DNA of 64,000 nucleotides from Schauerella fraxinea (GCA_030849945.1 JAVDKK010000001.1:434001-498000), one strand, 5' to 3'. Counted from the first letter of the stretch, positions 1-8,766 are shown. Notes: generated by a model not told the origin, from the letters alone. A program made the numbers and translations.

Positions 1-583
1 CGATGGACTCCGGCTGGGTCGTCGGCACGATCAGCACCGCGACTTGCGCGCCCTTGCGGGCTTCGAGGGCGGCCAACTGTGCGGTCAGCGCCTCACGCGC
101 CGCGGCATCCAGCGTATTCGTGCGATCGGTCACCCGCTGCTGCAAAACCGGCACGGGGGCGTCACCGGTATCGGGAGATGGCGTGCGAGGTGCGGGTGCG
201 GACGATGGCGGCGCGGGGGCCGGCACAGGCGCACCGGACGGCACTGTCTGCGGCGTGCCGGCACCGGTGGGTGGCGGTGACTGCGGCGCTGCCGAAGAAG
301 GCACCGCAGGCGGCACGTTAGCGGAGGGAACGTTGGCGGGCGGCGCCGGATTGATCGTGATGTAGCCGGGCGCAGGTTCGCTGGCCGCCAACAGCACCGG
401 TCGAGCATGACTTCGATCGCGCTCGATCGCATCGGCGGAATGGGCAACGTCAGAGACATGCCGCGCATCGGCATCGACGCCGGGCGCGCGTGCTTGCGCA
501 CTCACCGGAGCGGCCGCCAATGTTGTCGCCCCCAACAAAACGGCGAGCATCGCTGCTCGCCGAAAGTAGATCATCACAGACAT
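1..583 (-). CDS. TPM-domain (YgcG-like) secreted protein, C-terminus beyond the left edge
   Basis: The reading frame opens at 583 and is still open at base 1, so 194 residues are visible and the rest is outside the window. Residues 8-30 form a signal peptide ending in VSAQA. Residues 65-145 are a long Pro/Ala/Ser-rich linker. From about residue 146 the sequence matches the start of a TPM domain (LQQRVTDRTNTLDAAAREAL, then GAQVAVLIVPTTQPES). TPM proteins are exported or membrane-anchored, and homologues are commonly found beside lemA; their biochemical role is poorly known, although plant members assist photosystem II repair. The ATG lies 9 bases past the lemA stop and has a TAGG element 8 bases upstream, which supports this start and translation with lemA. 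An ATG three codons in is an alternative. The family assignment is firm, the function open. Confidence 0.85.
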   Translation of the reverse strand, partial: MSVMIYFRRAAMLAVLLGATTLAAAPVSAQARAPGVDADARHVSDVAHSADAIERDRSHARPVLLAASEPAPGYITINPAPPANVPSANVPPAVPSSAAPQSPPPTGAGTPQTVPSGAPVPAPAPPSSAPAPRTPSPDTGDAPVPVLQQRVTDRTNTLDAAAREALTAQLAALEARKGAQVAVLIVPTTQPESI

Positions 584-592
584 AGTGGAAAC

Positions 593-1273
593 CTAGCGTG
601 CTGCAGGCGCAGGAGCGGGCGCAGCCGGCGGCGTTGCACCGCGCGTGTTGCTGAACTCGATCGCCGGCGCACGCGAGACTGCAGCTTCGTTTTCGACGCT
701 GAAATTGGCCTTGGGCGCATAGCCCATGATCTTGGCCGTGATCACGCCCGGAAACTGACGGATGAGCGTGTTGTAGGCCTGCACCTGCTGCACATACCGG
801 CCGCGTGCCACCGCGATGCGGTTTTCGGTACCGGCGAGTTCAGCCTGCAGATCGCGGAACAGCGCATCGGCCTTCAACGTAGGGTAGTTCTCGGTCACGA
901 CCAACAATCGCGACAACGCCGATGACAGCGAGCCTTGCGCTTGCTGGAAGCGTTCCATGGCTTGCGGATCTTCGAGGTTGTCGGTGCTCATCTGCACGCT
1001 GCCCACGCGAGCGCGGGCCTCGGTCACTTCCTTGAGCACTGTGCGCTCGTTGGTCATGTAGGCATCCACCGACTTGACCAACGCAGGAATCAGATCGGCG
1101 CGGCGTTGATACTGATTGAGCACCTCCGACCATGCCGCCTTCACCTGCTCGTCGCCGGCCTGCATGGCGTTATAGCCACAGCCTGCCAGCAACGTCACCC
1201 CGAGCGTCATGACCACGAGGCGGCCAAGTCGGCTCACACTGCGCGAGAACAGGTCGCTCAGGGCGGCCCTCAT
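593..1273 (-). CDS. lemA: LemA family lipoprotein
   Basis: A 226-residue protein of the LemA family, envelope proteins of unclear function. A hydrophobic segment at residues 19-31 ends in a lipobox, Leu-Ala-Gly-Cys with Cys32, so the mature protein is probably lipid-anchored in the envelope. The family hallmark follows directly: YNAMQAGDEQVKAAWSEVLN, then QYQRRADLIPALV, then coiled-coil helices to about residue 185. The last 25 residues are Pro/Ala-rich. Its ATG overlaps the stop of the upstream DUF945 gene by one base (TAATG), which implies translational coupling and fixes the start, though Met22 just before the lipobox is possible. It heads the lemA-TPM pair, a common arrangement in proteobacteria. 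Confidence 0.9.
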   Translation of the reverse strand: MRAALSDLFSRSVSRLGRLVVMTLGVTLLAGCGYNAMQAGDEQVKAAWSEVLNQYQRRADLIPALVKSVDAYMTNERTVLKEVTEARARVGSVQMSTDNLEDPQAMERFQQAQGSLSSALSRLLVVTENYPTLKADALFRDLQAELAGTENRIAVARGRYVQQVQAYNTLIRQFPGVITAKIMGYAPKANFSVENEAAVSRAPAIEFSNTRGATPPAAPAPAPAAR

Positions 1274-2871
1274 TACGGCTTGACCCGAGTGGCGGGTTCG
1301 GCCGGAACGGCTTCGTCAGCAGGCGCGTCTTCCATTTCTTCCTCGTCCTCTTCGTCCATGTCGCCACCGGAGAGGCCCATGTTACTGCCGGAACCGAGAA
1401 CCATGCTGAAGACTTCACCAGCAAACTCTTCCACCGGCATTTTCTTGCCGTTGAAATCGACCTGACCGGCGGCGTAATTCAGCGTCGAGGTGATCTTGTC
1501 GCCTTCGACCTTGACCACGCCGGCCTGTGCGCCCATACCGGCCACGAGCTCGGACTGCATCGTGGCCATTTGTGCGGCTTGCGCGGGATCGGCGCCTTCC
1601 TGCGTGGCGGCGATCGTGAAGATTTCCGCCAGCATGCCCTTGGAGACGACGAGCTTCGCGTCGAGCGTCTTGATCGTTTCGAGAATCATCGCGTCGATCG
1701 ACGTCGCCTTGTCGGACGGCTTGGTCAGGTTCAGATTCAGATTGAACGTGCTCTCACCCTTGGACGTCTTGATCTGCAACGGATCGATCGACAAGGTGGG
1801 GTTGCCAGCCAACAACGCCAGCATCGCACCCTGCATCGCCTGAGCTTGCTCGGGCGTCATTTCGGGCATTTCTTCCTCGCCCTTGGACCCCATGCTCTTG
1901 AGCGCGCGCACGTACATGTCGCGGTAAAGATCGTTCAGCGTTTTCAGGGCTGCCGGATCGAGATTGCCGCCCTTCATGACGAACTGGCCACCGCCTACGT
2001 CTTTGCCCTTGTAGTTGACGCCGCCGACTTCATAGCCAACCATCACGTTCAACTTCTCGTTCTGCACGCCCAGATCCGCGCGCTGCACGAGATCGCGCAG
2101 CACGATCATCGGCTTGTCCTGTGCTTCGGCGATCGTGAGCGACTTGGTCGTCATCGAATATTTGCCCAGGTACAGATCGGCAATGCCCTTCGTCATGTCG
2201 CTATCGAACGACACACCCTTGAAGTCCAACGCCAGCGGCTTGCCGTCGGCCTTGCTCAAGGTCGTGGCCACAATCGACTCGATCAGGCCCGCGACCTTGA
2301 CCGATTCGCCGTTCTTGCCCACGTCGGCGTTGATGTCCAGACCGGAAAAGGCCAGCTTGCTGTCGCCTTCGGCATACTCGGCCGGCGCCACGCGCACGAC
2401 GCCCGTGGACGAACCACCGTAGCCCAAGCTGAATGTGGACGAGACCGGCGGCACATCCTTCGTCGCCACGAACCAGGCGTCGAGCGTGCCGTTCTTCTCG
2501 AGCTTGGCATTGCTGGTGGCCATCATCGGCGCCAGCTTGCCCGTCTTCAGACGCGACCAGGGGAACGGACCGTGTTCGATGTTATCCGATACCAGCACCT
2601 CGATGGGCGCGGGAGCGGGCTTGCCTTCCTGAGCCGGCAGGCTCAATGTGGCGGTGTAGCGTGCGTCCGAAGAAAACACGCCACGCTCGAAGGATGCCAG
2701 AGCGAATTTGACGCCGGGCACCGGCATCACCTTCGCGAGTTCGACGTTGGCTTTGTCGATCGAGGCGATCAGTTCTTTCTCAACCTTGGTGCCCGTGTAG
2801 TACGCTGCACCTGTCCAAGCGATCCCTGCGACCACGACGACGCCGACTACTGTGCCGACAACCTTGCTCAT
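1273..2871 (-). CDS. DUF945 (YdgA-like) family protein
   Basis: A 532-residue protein with one N-terminal membrane segment (about residues 5-24) and a large periplasmic part, as in the DUF945/YdgA family. Recognisable features are the post-membrane KVEKELIASIDKANVELAK segment and the central and C-terminal stretches where family members carry repeated beta-structure. The C-terminus is acidic (an EEDEEEMED run). The family has no established molecular function. The start at 2871 is preceded by AGGAACCAATT, a good ribosome site. It is first in a minus-strand operon with lemA and the TPM gene, which suggests a shared envelope role, but that is inference only. Confidence 0.8.
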   Translation of the reverse strand: MSKVVGTVVGVVVVAGIAWTGAAYYTGTKVEKELIASIDKANVELAKVMPVPGVKFALASFERGVFSSDARYTATLSLPAQEGKPAPAPIEVLVSDNIEHGPFPWSRLKTGKLAPMMATSNAKLEKNGTLDAWFVATKDVPPVSSTFSLGYGGSSTGVVRVAPAEYAEGDSKLAFSGLDINADVGKNGESVKVAGLIESIVATTLSKADGKPLALDFKGVSFDSDMTKGIADLYLGKYSMTTKSLTIAEAQDKPMIVLRDLVQRADLGVQNEKLNVMVGYEVGGVNYKGKDVGGGQFVMKGGNLDPAALKTLNDLYRDMYVRALKSMGSKGEEEMPEMTPEQAQAMQGAMLALLAGNPTLSIDPLQIKTSKGESTFNLNLNLTKPSDKATSIDAMILETIKTLDAKLVVSKGMLAEIFTIAATQEGADPAQAAQMATMQSELVAGMGAQAGVVKVEGDKITSTLNYAAGQVDFNGKKMPVEEFAGEVFSMVLGSGSNMGLSGGDMDEEDEEEMEDAPADEAVPAEPATRVKP

Positions 2872-3154
2872 AATTGGTTCCTATCCTGAATTGGGCGTTA
2901 AGCCGGGCGATTATAGAGAGCGCGCACTGTCGCTGTTACGATTTTGGGTGCGAAACCATTGCCAGTTGTGACAATGTCTCCCGTCGCGTCGATAGGGGCG
3001 TCAACAGTGGTATACGGCCGCCGCACGGTCTCGCGCGGGGCAAAGTTATAGCAATTTGGGTCGTGCCAGATGTATGCGACACAGATTTGCGGCGCTGTTG
3101 CGTGCCTATTCGCGGTTTTTTGCAGCTTTTCCCCGGGGATGGGCCAGCATCGGA
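2872..3154. other. Intergenic region between divergent DUF945 and rhlE genes
   Basis: This is the distal part of a 449-base non-coding gap between two divergent genes. I see no convincing open frame, tRNA or terminator in it. It should hold the promoter of the minus-strand DUF945-lemA operon, but I could not single out a clear -35/-10 pair. The rhlE-proximal part is described separately. Confidence 0.5.
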
Positions 3155-3217
3155 TACAATCTTACGCTTGGGCTGTACCAATCCGCCCAAGCGTCCCTGT
3201 GACGGCGCCGCCGTCAC
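3155..3217 (+). promoter_or_regulatory. rhlE promoter candidate and double stem-loop leader
   Basis: TACAAT at 3155-3160 is a plausible -10 hexamer. Two perfect inverted repeats follow in immediate succession. The first is CGCTTGGGC (3165-3173) with GCCCAAGCG (3185-3193), a 9-bp stem with an 11-base loop. The second is GTGACGGC (3199-3206) with GCCGTCAC (3210-3217), an 8-bp stem with a 3-base loop. Neither is followed by a T run, so they are not ordinary terminators. They lie 100-150 bases upstream of the rhlE start, where an RNA helicase could act on its own leader; that role is inference. No good -35 was found. Confidence 0.45.
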
Positions 3218-3320
3218 CTCGCAGGGCTGGTCCGCTACGACCCGCCTTCTTTTCTCCTGACGCGTCTGCCTCGATTGGAGTCCTCTGACCTAGAGCGACA
3301 GGCTGCCGCTGGAGCTGTAC

Positions 3321-4844
3321 TTGACTTCCCCCATTACATTTGCCGACCTTGGCTTGGCCGAGTCGTTGCTGCGCGCTATTGCAGATACCGGTTACACCGC
3401 CCCCACCCCGATTCAAGCGAAAGCCATCCCCCTGGTACTGAAGGGCGGCGATCTGCTGGCCGCGGCCCAGACGGGCACCGGCAAGACTGCCGGCTTCACG
3501 CTTCCCATCCTGCATTTGCTCGAAACCCGTCCCGCACCGGAAACCCGCAAGCCGGGCCGCCCGCGTTGCCTGATCCTCACGCCCACGCGCGAACTCGCCG
3601 CTCAGATCGAAGAATCGGTCCAGACGTACGGCAAGTACTCCAAGCAAAAAGCGATGGTGATGTTCGGCGGTGTGAACATCAACCCGCAGATCGGCGCGCT
3701 CAAGCGCCCGCTGGATATTTTGGTCGCCACGCCGGGCCGTCTGCTTGACCATGCCGGTCAACGCACGGTCGATCTGTCGGGCGTCGAAATCCTGGTGCTT
3801 GATGAAGCCGACCGCATGCTGGACATGGGCTTCATTCGCGACGTGCGCAAGATCCTGGCCCTGCTGCCCAAGCAACGCCAGAACCTGCTGTTCTCGGCCA
3901 CGTTCTCCGAAGAAATCCGTGCACTGGCGCGTGGGGTGCTCAACAACCCCGGCGAAGTGTCGGTCACGCCGCGCAATACGGCCACCGAACTCGTGCACCA
4001 GACCGCGCACATGGTCGATCAGGCCCACAAGCGCGATCTGATCAGCCACATCATCAACGAAAGCGGCTGGCATCAAGTGCTGGTGTTCACACGCACCAAG
4101 CACGGCGCCAACCGCCTGGCTGAGAAGCTGGTGAAAGACGGCCTGTCGGCTGCTGCGATTCACGGCAACAAGAGCCAGGCTGCGCGCACGCGCGCCCTGG
4201 CAGGCTTCAAGGACGGTTCTGTCGCCGTGCTGGTCGCGACCGACATCGCCGCCCGCGGGATCGATATCGATCAATTGCCGCAGGTCGTGAACTTCGAACT
4301 GCCCAACGTGCCCGAAGACTACGTGCACCGTATCGGCCGCACCGGCCGCGCGGGTTCGACGGGCTCAGCCGTGTCGCTGGTTGACGCCAGTGAGGTCAAG
4401 CTGCTCAAGGCCATCGAACGCCTGATCGGCAAGACGATCGAACGTGTGCCGGTTACGTCCGACTGGACGCCTCCCGTGGGCGCCGCGCTGGACGTGGATG
4501 CACGCGAAGAGCGCACCGAACAGCGCCGTTTCGGCAACAACAGCCGCGGCGGTAACGCGGGTGGCGGCAATGCCGGTCACAACAAGAGCCGCAACAACGG
4601 TACGGGTCCCACGCGTGGATCGCCAGTACGTGCCAGCGCTAATGGCAATGGTAGCGGCCACGGCCGTCCCGCCAGTGCCGGCGCCGCCAAGCGTCCGGAA
4701 GGCGATGCACCCCGCCGCCACAGCGAACCCCGCGGCGATCGTCCCGCGGCCGCCCGTCCGGCAGCACCGCGCTCGGGCGATGCGCCCCGTTCCGCCGCTC
4801 GCGGCAACGACGGCCGCCGCAGTGGTGTGCTGTTGGGCAAGTAA
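3321..4844 (+). CDS. rhlE: DEAD-box ATP-dependent RNA helicase, RhlE type
   Basis: A 507-residue cytoplasmic RNA helicase that unwinds short duplexes in ribosome assembly and RNA turnover. All core motifs are present: Q motif (GYTAPTPIQ, residues 24-32), Walker A (AQTGTGKT, Lys55), PTRELAAQ, TPGR, DEAD at 161-164, SAT at 192-194, ATDIAARGIDID, and HRIGRTGR at 336-343. From about residue 390 a disordered tail rich in Gly, Asn, Arg and Pro follows, typical of RhlE-type proteins. The start is a TTG preceded by GGAG with a 6-base gap; it gives the usual TFADLGL opening, and no better ATG exists. The lysE-like gene begins 15 bases after the stop, so the genes are probably co-transcribed. Confidence 0.93.
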   Translation: MTSPITFADLGLAESLLRAIADTGYTAPTPIQAKAIPLVLKGGDLLAAAQTGTGKTAGFTLPILHLLETRPAPETRKPGRPRCLILTPTRELAAQIEESVQTYGKYSKQKAMVMFGGVNINPQIGALKRPLDILVATPGRLLDHAGQRTVDLSGVEILVLDEADRMLDMGFIRDVRKILALLPKQRQNLLFSATFSEEIRALARGVLNNPGEVSVTPRNTATELVHQTAHMVDQAHKRDLISHIINESGWHQVLVFTRTKHGANRLAEKLVKDGLSAAAIHGNKSQAARTRALAGFKDGSVAVLVATDIAARGIDIDQLPQVVNFELPNVPEDYVHRIGRTGRAGSTGSAVSLVDASEVKLLKAIERLIGKTIERVPVTSDWTPPVGAALDVDAREERTEQRRFGNNSRGGNAGGGNAGHNKSRNNGTGPTRGSPVRASANGNGSGHGRPASAGAAKRPEGDAPRRHSEPRGDRPAAARPAAPRSGDAPRSAARGNDGRRSGVLLGK

Positions 4845-4859
4845 TACGGAGTTCGGGCG

Positions 4860-5489
4860 ATGAGTGTGTCCACTTGGCTGACGTTCATGCTGGCTTCATG
4901 GGCCATTTCGTTCTCGCCCGGCGCCGGCGCGATCTCAGCCATGTCGGCCGGGCTCAAGCACGGCTTTCGCCGCGGCTACTGGAATACCGCCGGCCTGATC
5001 GCCGGCATCCTGTTCCAGTTTGTCGTGGTGGGCGTCGGACTGGGCGCCCTGCTCGCCACGTCTGAAACCGCCTTCACGGTGGTGAAGATGCTGGGCGTGG
5101 CGTACCTCGTGTACCTCGGTGTGAAGCAGTTTCGCACCGACGCCACGCCGGTTGCCGTAGAAACGGGCAATCTGGCGCTGGAGCCGATTCGCACGTTGAT
5201 CATGCGCGGCTTTCTGATCAATGCCAGCAATCCCAAGGGCACGGTGTTTTTGCTCGCGGTGGTGCCCCAGTTCGTGGACCCCACTGCCGCGCTCGCGCCG
5301 CAATACGCCGCGATGGCGTTTACGCTGGCTTTCACCGATACCGTCGCCATGGGGGTGTATACCCTCCTGGCGGCCAAAGTGCTGCGCCTGTTGCGCAGCC
5401 CGCACCACATCCGCTGGATGAACCGCAGCTTCGGCGCGCTTTTCGTACTCGCCGGGGCCTTTCTGGCCACTTTCCGGCGCGGCGTATGA
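4860..5489 (+). CDS. LysE family amino-acid exporter
   Basis: A 209-residue inner-membrane protein of the LysE/RhtB superfamily, which exports amino acids or their derivatives. It has about six hydrophobic segments. The family signature is near the N-terminus (SFSPGAGAISAMSAGLKHG, about residues 18-36), with the conserved GVAYLVYLGVKQF near residue 80 and the NPKGTVFLLAVVPQFV motif mid-protein. The substrate cannot be inferred from sequence. The ATG has GGAG 8 bases upstream and lies 15 bases past rhlE. prfC starts 28 bases after the stop, so it sits between two RNA/translation genes, apparently as a passenger. Confidence 0.9.
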   Translation: MSVSTWLTFMLASWAISFSPGAGAISAMSAGLKHGFRRGYWNTAGLIAGILFQFVVVGVGLGALLATSETAFTVVKMLGVAYLVYLGVKQFRTDATPVAVETGNLALEPIRTLIMRGFLINASNPKGTVFLLAVVPQFVDPTAALAPQYAAMAFTLAFTDTVAMGVYTLLAAKVLRLLRSPHHIRWMNRSFGALFVLAGAFLATFRRGV

Positions 5490-5517
5490 AGACGCGCGGC
5501 TGTAGAATTCGCACACC

Positions 5518-7131
5518 ATGACGATCCAAGAAGAAGTTGCGCGTCGCCGCACATTTGCCATCATTTCTCACCCCGACGCGGGTAAGACCACGCTGACCGA
5601 AAAGCTGTTGCTGTTTGCAGGCGCGATTCAGATCGCCGGCAGCGTCAAAGCGCGCAAGGCGTCCCGCCACGCCTCGTCGGACTGGATGGAAATCGAAAAG
5701 CAACGGGGCATCTCGGTGGCCTCATCGGTCATGCAGATGGAATACCGCGACTGCGTGATCAATCTGCTCGATACCCCGGGCCACGCCGACTTCTCCGAAG
5801 ACACCTATCGCGTGTTGACGGCGGTCGATGCCGCGCTGATGGTGATCGATGCCGCCAACGGTGTCGAACCGCAAACCATCCGTCTGCTGCAAGTGTGCCG
5901 GGCGCGCAACACCCCCATCATCGCGTTCATCAACAAGATGGATCGCGAAGTACGCGACCCGCTGGACCTGCTCTCCGAGATGGAATCGCATCTGGGCATG
6001 GATGCCGTGCCCTTTTCGTGGCCGGTGGGCATGGGCAAGGCATTCGGCGGCGTGTTCGATATCCGCCGCGACCGCATGCGCATTTTCCGTCCGGGGCAAG
6101 AGCGCCGCGGCGCGGACGACGACATCATCGAAGGCCTGCAAAATCCGGAAATCGCCAAACGTTTCGGTTCTGCCTTCGAGCAGGCCAATTCCGAAATCGA
6201 GCTGATCACTGCGGCCTCGCCGGAGTTCGACCACGACGCGTTTCTGGCCGCCAAGCAAGCACCGGTATTTTTTGGCTCGGCGATCAATAACTTCGGCGTG
6301 CAGGAAGTGCTCGACGCCTTGGTGGATCTCGCCCCGCAGCCGGGTGCCCGCCAGGCACTGCAACGCGAGGTCAAACCGGACGAGCCGAAGTTCACCGGTG
6401 TCGTCTTCAAGGTGCAGGCCAATATGGACCCGTCGCACCGCGATCGGGTGGCGTTCGTGCGCGTAAGTTCGGGCAAGTTCGACCGCGGCATGCGTTTGAA
6501 GGTGTGCCGCACCAATAAGGAAATGCGACCCAACAACGTGGTGTCGTTTCTGTCGCAACGGCGTGAGTTGCTGGATGAAGCGTACGCGGGCGACGTGATC
6601 GGTATTCCCAATCACGGCGTGTTGCAGTTGGGCGACGTGCTCACCGAAGGTGAGATGCTGACGTTCACTGGCCTGCCCTTCTTTGCGCCGGAGCTCTTCC
6701 AGGCGGTGGAAGTAAAGGATCCGTTGCGCATGAAGCAATTGCGCACCGGGTTGGCGCAGTTGGGCGAAGAAGGCGCGATTCAGGTCTTCCGCCCAGTCGC
6801 GGCGGGCGGCGCCTTGCTTCTCGGCGCAGTCGGACAATTGCAGTTTGAAGTGGTCGCGCATCGCCTGAAGACGGAATACGGCGCCGACGCGCGCCTGATG
6901 CCATCGCGCTACACCATGGCACGCTGGATTACGGCGGATGACCCGAAGGCACTACGCAAGTTCATGGATGCCAATGCAGCCCATATCGCCTATGATGTGG
7001 TGGATGCTGCGGCCTTCTTGATCGGCTCGTCGGCGCAGCTCCGGGTTGCTCAGGAGTTGTACCCGGACGTGAAGTTCCACGCGATGCGTGAGCATGGCGG
7101 ACAGGTGTTTAGCGAGAAGATGCGCGCCTGA
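5518..7131 (+). CDS. prfC: Peptide chain release factor 3 (RF3)
   Basis: A 537-residue translational GTPase that recycles RF1 and RF2 from the ribosome after termination. GTPase motifs are clear: P-loop SHPDAGKTT (residues 17-25), DTPGH at 85-89 and NKMD at 139-142. The RF3-type effector segment KARKASRHASSDWMEIEKQRGISV distinguishes it from EF-G and EF-Tu. Domain II and the C-terminal domain are complete, and the length is usual for the family (about 530). The upstream ribosome site is weak, but the MTIQEEVARRRTFAIISHPD opening is standard. It lies in the rhlE-lysE-prfC run, 28 bases after the exporter. Confidence 0.96.
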   Translation: MTIQEEVARRRTFAIISHPDAGKTTLTEKLLLFAGAIQIAGSVKARKASRHASSDWMEIEKQRGISVASSVMQMEYRDCVINLLDTPGHADFSEDTYRVLTAVDAALMVIDAANGVEPQTIRLLQVCRARNTPIIAFINKMDREVRDPLDLLSEMESHLGMDAVPFSWPVGMGKAFGGVFDIRRDRMRIFRPGQERRGADDDIIEGLQNPEIAKRFGSAFEQANSEIELITAASPEFDHDAFLAAKQAPVFFGSAINNFGVQEVLDALVDLAPQPGARQALQREVKPDEPKFTGVVFKVQANMDPSHRDRVAFVRVSSGKFDRGMRLKVCRTNKEMRPNNVVSFLSQRRELLDEAYAGDVIGIPNHGVLQLGDVLTEGEMLTFTGLPFFAPELFQAVEVKDPLRMKQLRTGLAQLGEEGAIQVFRPVAAGGALLLGAVGQLQFEVVAHRLKTEYGADARLMPSRYTMARWITADDPKALRKFMDANAAHIAYDVVDAAAFLIGSSAQLRVAQELYPDVKFHAMREHGGQVFSEKMRA

Positions 7132-7160
7132 GCGGATCTCACAGGTATACGAGGTTAGGG

Positions 7161-7859
7161 ATGTCTTGGCGGTTTTTGTTAGTCGTACTTTTACTGGCGC
7201 TGGGCGCATCTGCGTTTGGCGGCATGCGGCTGGGCGACTGGTTGGTCGAACACGCGCCGCCGGCCACGCCGGCGCCGGGCCAGGACGAAAACGGCACGCA
7301 GCCTGTTCTCGACGCCAACGGTCGCGCGTTCGTGGCGCAGCCGCCGCAACCCCGCGTCGATGGCACGTTGGGTATTCCCGACAAACCCGCCGATCTGAAG
7401 TGGAATGTGCAAATGGTGTCGTTGTTCGACACCGTCAAGGATCCCTCGATTCTGCTGTCCAAGTCGGGCATGACCGCCGAACAGGCACGTGAAGTGGCCG
7501 CTGCGGCCCAGACCACGCTGCCCGGTGGCGGTTCGGATGTGAGCACACTCGATCTGATGCCGCCCGTCCCGGCGGCTCCCGTTGCGCCGCCGATCCGCGG
7601 TCAGATTTCGGTGTCGAGCGGTTATGGCGGCGCCGAGATGGTGCAGCAAGCCCCGCAAATGGCCTACGCGCAAGCGCGTCCGGCACCGGCTACCGGCGCC
7701 AACGGCTGGCAAGGCGCCTTGCGGCAAGAACTGGCGCAATGCGCCAATACGGGTTTCTTCGAACGCCCCACCTGTTCATGGAATGCACGCAACAAGTACT
7801 GCGCGCCCAATCAGGCATGGGGCACGATCGCGGAATGCCCGCGTCGCCCAGGCGAATAA
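7161..7859 (+). CDS. Hypothetical exported protein with cysteine-containing C-terminal domain
   Basis: A 232-residue protein that I do not recognise. Residues 3-20 are strongly hydrophobic and act as a signal or membrane anchor. A Pro/Ala-rich spacer and a conserved-looking central part (LGIPDKPADLKWNVQMVSLF) follow. The last 45 residues hold four cysteines at 194, 205, 214 and 226 with three tryptophans and FERPTCSW, which looks like a small disulfide-stabilised periplasmic domain. The start has AGG upstream. It lies 29 bases after prfC and ahead of a strong bidirectional terminator, so it ends the rhlE operon. dsbA, also in this window, could supply oxidation; that is inference. Confidence 0.75.
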   Translation: MSWRFLLVVLLLALGASAFGGMRLGDWLVEHAPPATPAPGQDENGTQPVLDANGRAFVAQPPQPRVDGTLGIPDKPADLKWNVQMVSLFDTVKDPSILLSKSGMTAEQAREVAAAAQTTLPGGGSDVSTLDLMPPVPAAPVAPPIRGQISVSSGYGGAEMVQQAPQMAYAQARPAPATGANGWQGALRQELAQCANTGFFERPTCSWNARNKYCAPNQAWGTIAECPRRPGE

Positions 7860-7876
7860 GCGCATCGCACCCAATG

Positions 7877-7904
7877 AAAAAAGGCACCCCAGGGTGCCTT
7901 TTTT
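7877..7904. terminator. Bidirectional intrinsic terminator
   Basis: GGCACCC and GGGTGCC pair into a compact hairpin flanked by an A run on the left and six T on the right, so it can terminate both the rhlE operon (plus) and bfr (minus). The convergent genes end on either side. Confidence 0.9.
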
Positions 7905-7923
7905 ACGTCGGTCGACACGGCGA

Positions 7924-8403
7924 TCAGCCGTTATAGACTTCCATCTGCGATTGCAGGTAGTTCTGCACGCCCACCTTGTCGATCAAGTCGATCTGCGTTT
8001 CCAGATAGTCGATGTGCTCTTCGGTGTCGTCCAGGATGTCCTGGAACAGATCGCGCGACACGTAATCACGCACCGATTCGCAGTGAGCAATCGCTTCCTT
8101 CACGGTGGCTTGCGCGCCTTGCTCGACCTTCAGATCACAGGCCAGCAATTCGGGCACGTCTTCACCGATCAGCAGTTTGTGGAGGTCTTGCAGGTTGGGC
8201 AGGCCGTCCAGCATGAAAATGCGTTCGATCAGACGATCGGCATGCTTCATCTCGCCGATGGACTCTTCGTATTCGTGCTTGCCGAGCTTGGTGAAGCCCC
8301 AGTGATTCAGCATGCGGGCATGCAAGAAATACTGGTTGATAGCCGTAAGCTCGTTGGTGAGTTGCTTGTTCAGAAACTGAACGACAACGGGATCGCCTTT
8401 CAT
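7924..8403 (-). CDS. bfr: Bacterioferritin
   Basis: A 159-residue haem-containing ferritin subunit that stores iron as a 24-mer; E. coli Bfr has 158 residues. By alignment from memory with E. coli Bfr, the ferroxidase residues Glu18, Tyr25, His28, Glu51, His54, Glu94 and His130 and the haem ligand Met52 are all present at the same numbers. Position 127, normally Glu, is Thr here (ILDDTEEHID). The start at 8403 gives the standard MKGDP opening and has AGGAGT upstream; longer upstream starts lack this. The gene stands alone between a terminator and a Fur-box-like site, with bfd upstream on the same strand. It is probably iron-regulated. Confidence 0.95.
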   Translation of the reverse strand: MKGDPVVVQFLNKQLTNELTAINQYFLHARMLNHWGFTKLGKHEYEESIGEMKHADRLIERIFMLDGLPNLQDLHKLLIGEDVPELLACDLKVEQGAQATVKEAIAHCESVRDYVSRDLFQDILDDTEEHIDYLETQIDLIDKVGVQNYLQSQMEVYNG

Positions 8404-8766
8404 GGGGTGTACTCCTGATGGGTCTGGCAAGCGCCGCCAGAACACCGCATGAAAAGAGCGGTTGGGCGCTGCAACCCGCAGAGGCTAACACTGAGCACGG
8501 GGGGCGCACCAGCCTGTGGCTGCATTTGGTTAACCGCTACGCGAGCGCGAGCCGAAAACGTCAGGATAATGATTCTGAATATCGATGGCAAAGCGGCTTG
8601 AGGACGTGGCGCGCTATGCGGTGCTCTGGAGGGGGTTCGCCCCGTAAAAGCGTACCCTTGCGCTCGCCGCAGCGACGCACAAACGCTGCCCACATTGGGC
8701 AAACCTCGCCCCATCACGCGCCCATCCAAAAACCGCGCCGTTGCAGTCGTGCAACGGCAGCGCGGC
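8404..8766. other. Non-coding gap between bfd and bfr
   Basis: This 363-base stretch holds the bfr leader and a Fur-box-like site at 8565-8583. Open frames on either strand here have no ribosome site and no recognisable protein. I see nothing else that can be supported. Confidence 0.5.
8565..8583. promoter_or_regulatory. Fur-box-like site upstream of bfr
   Basis: The 19 bases GATAATGATTCTGAATATC match the classical Fur consensus (GATAATGATAATCATTATC) at 15 of 19 positions. The site lies about 160 bases upstream of the bfr start in a GC-rich gap, where such an AT-rich element stands out. Confidence 0.6.
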
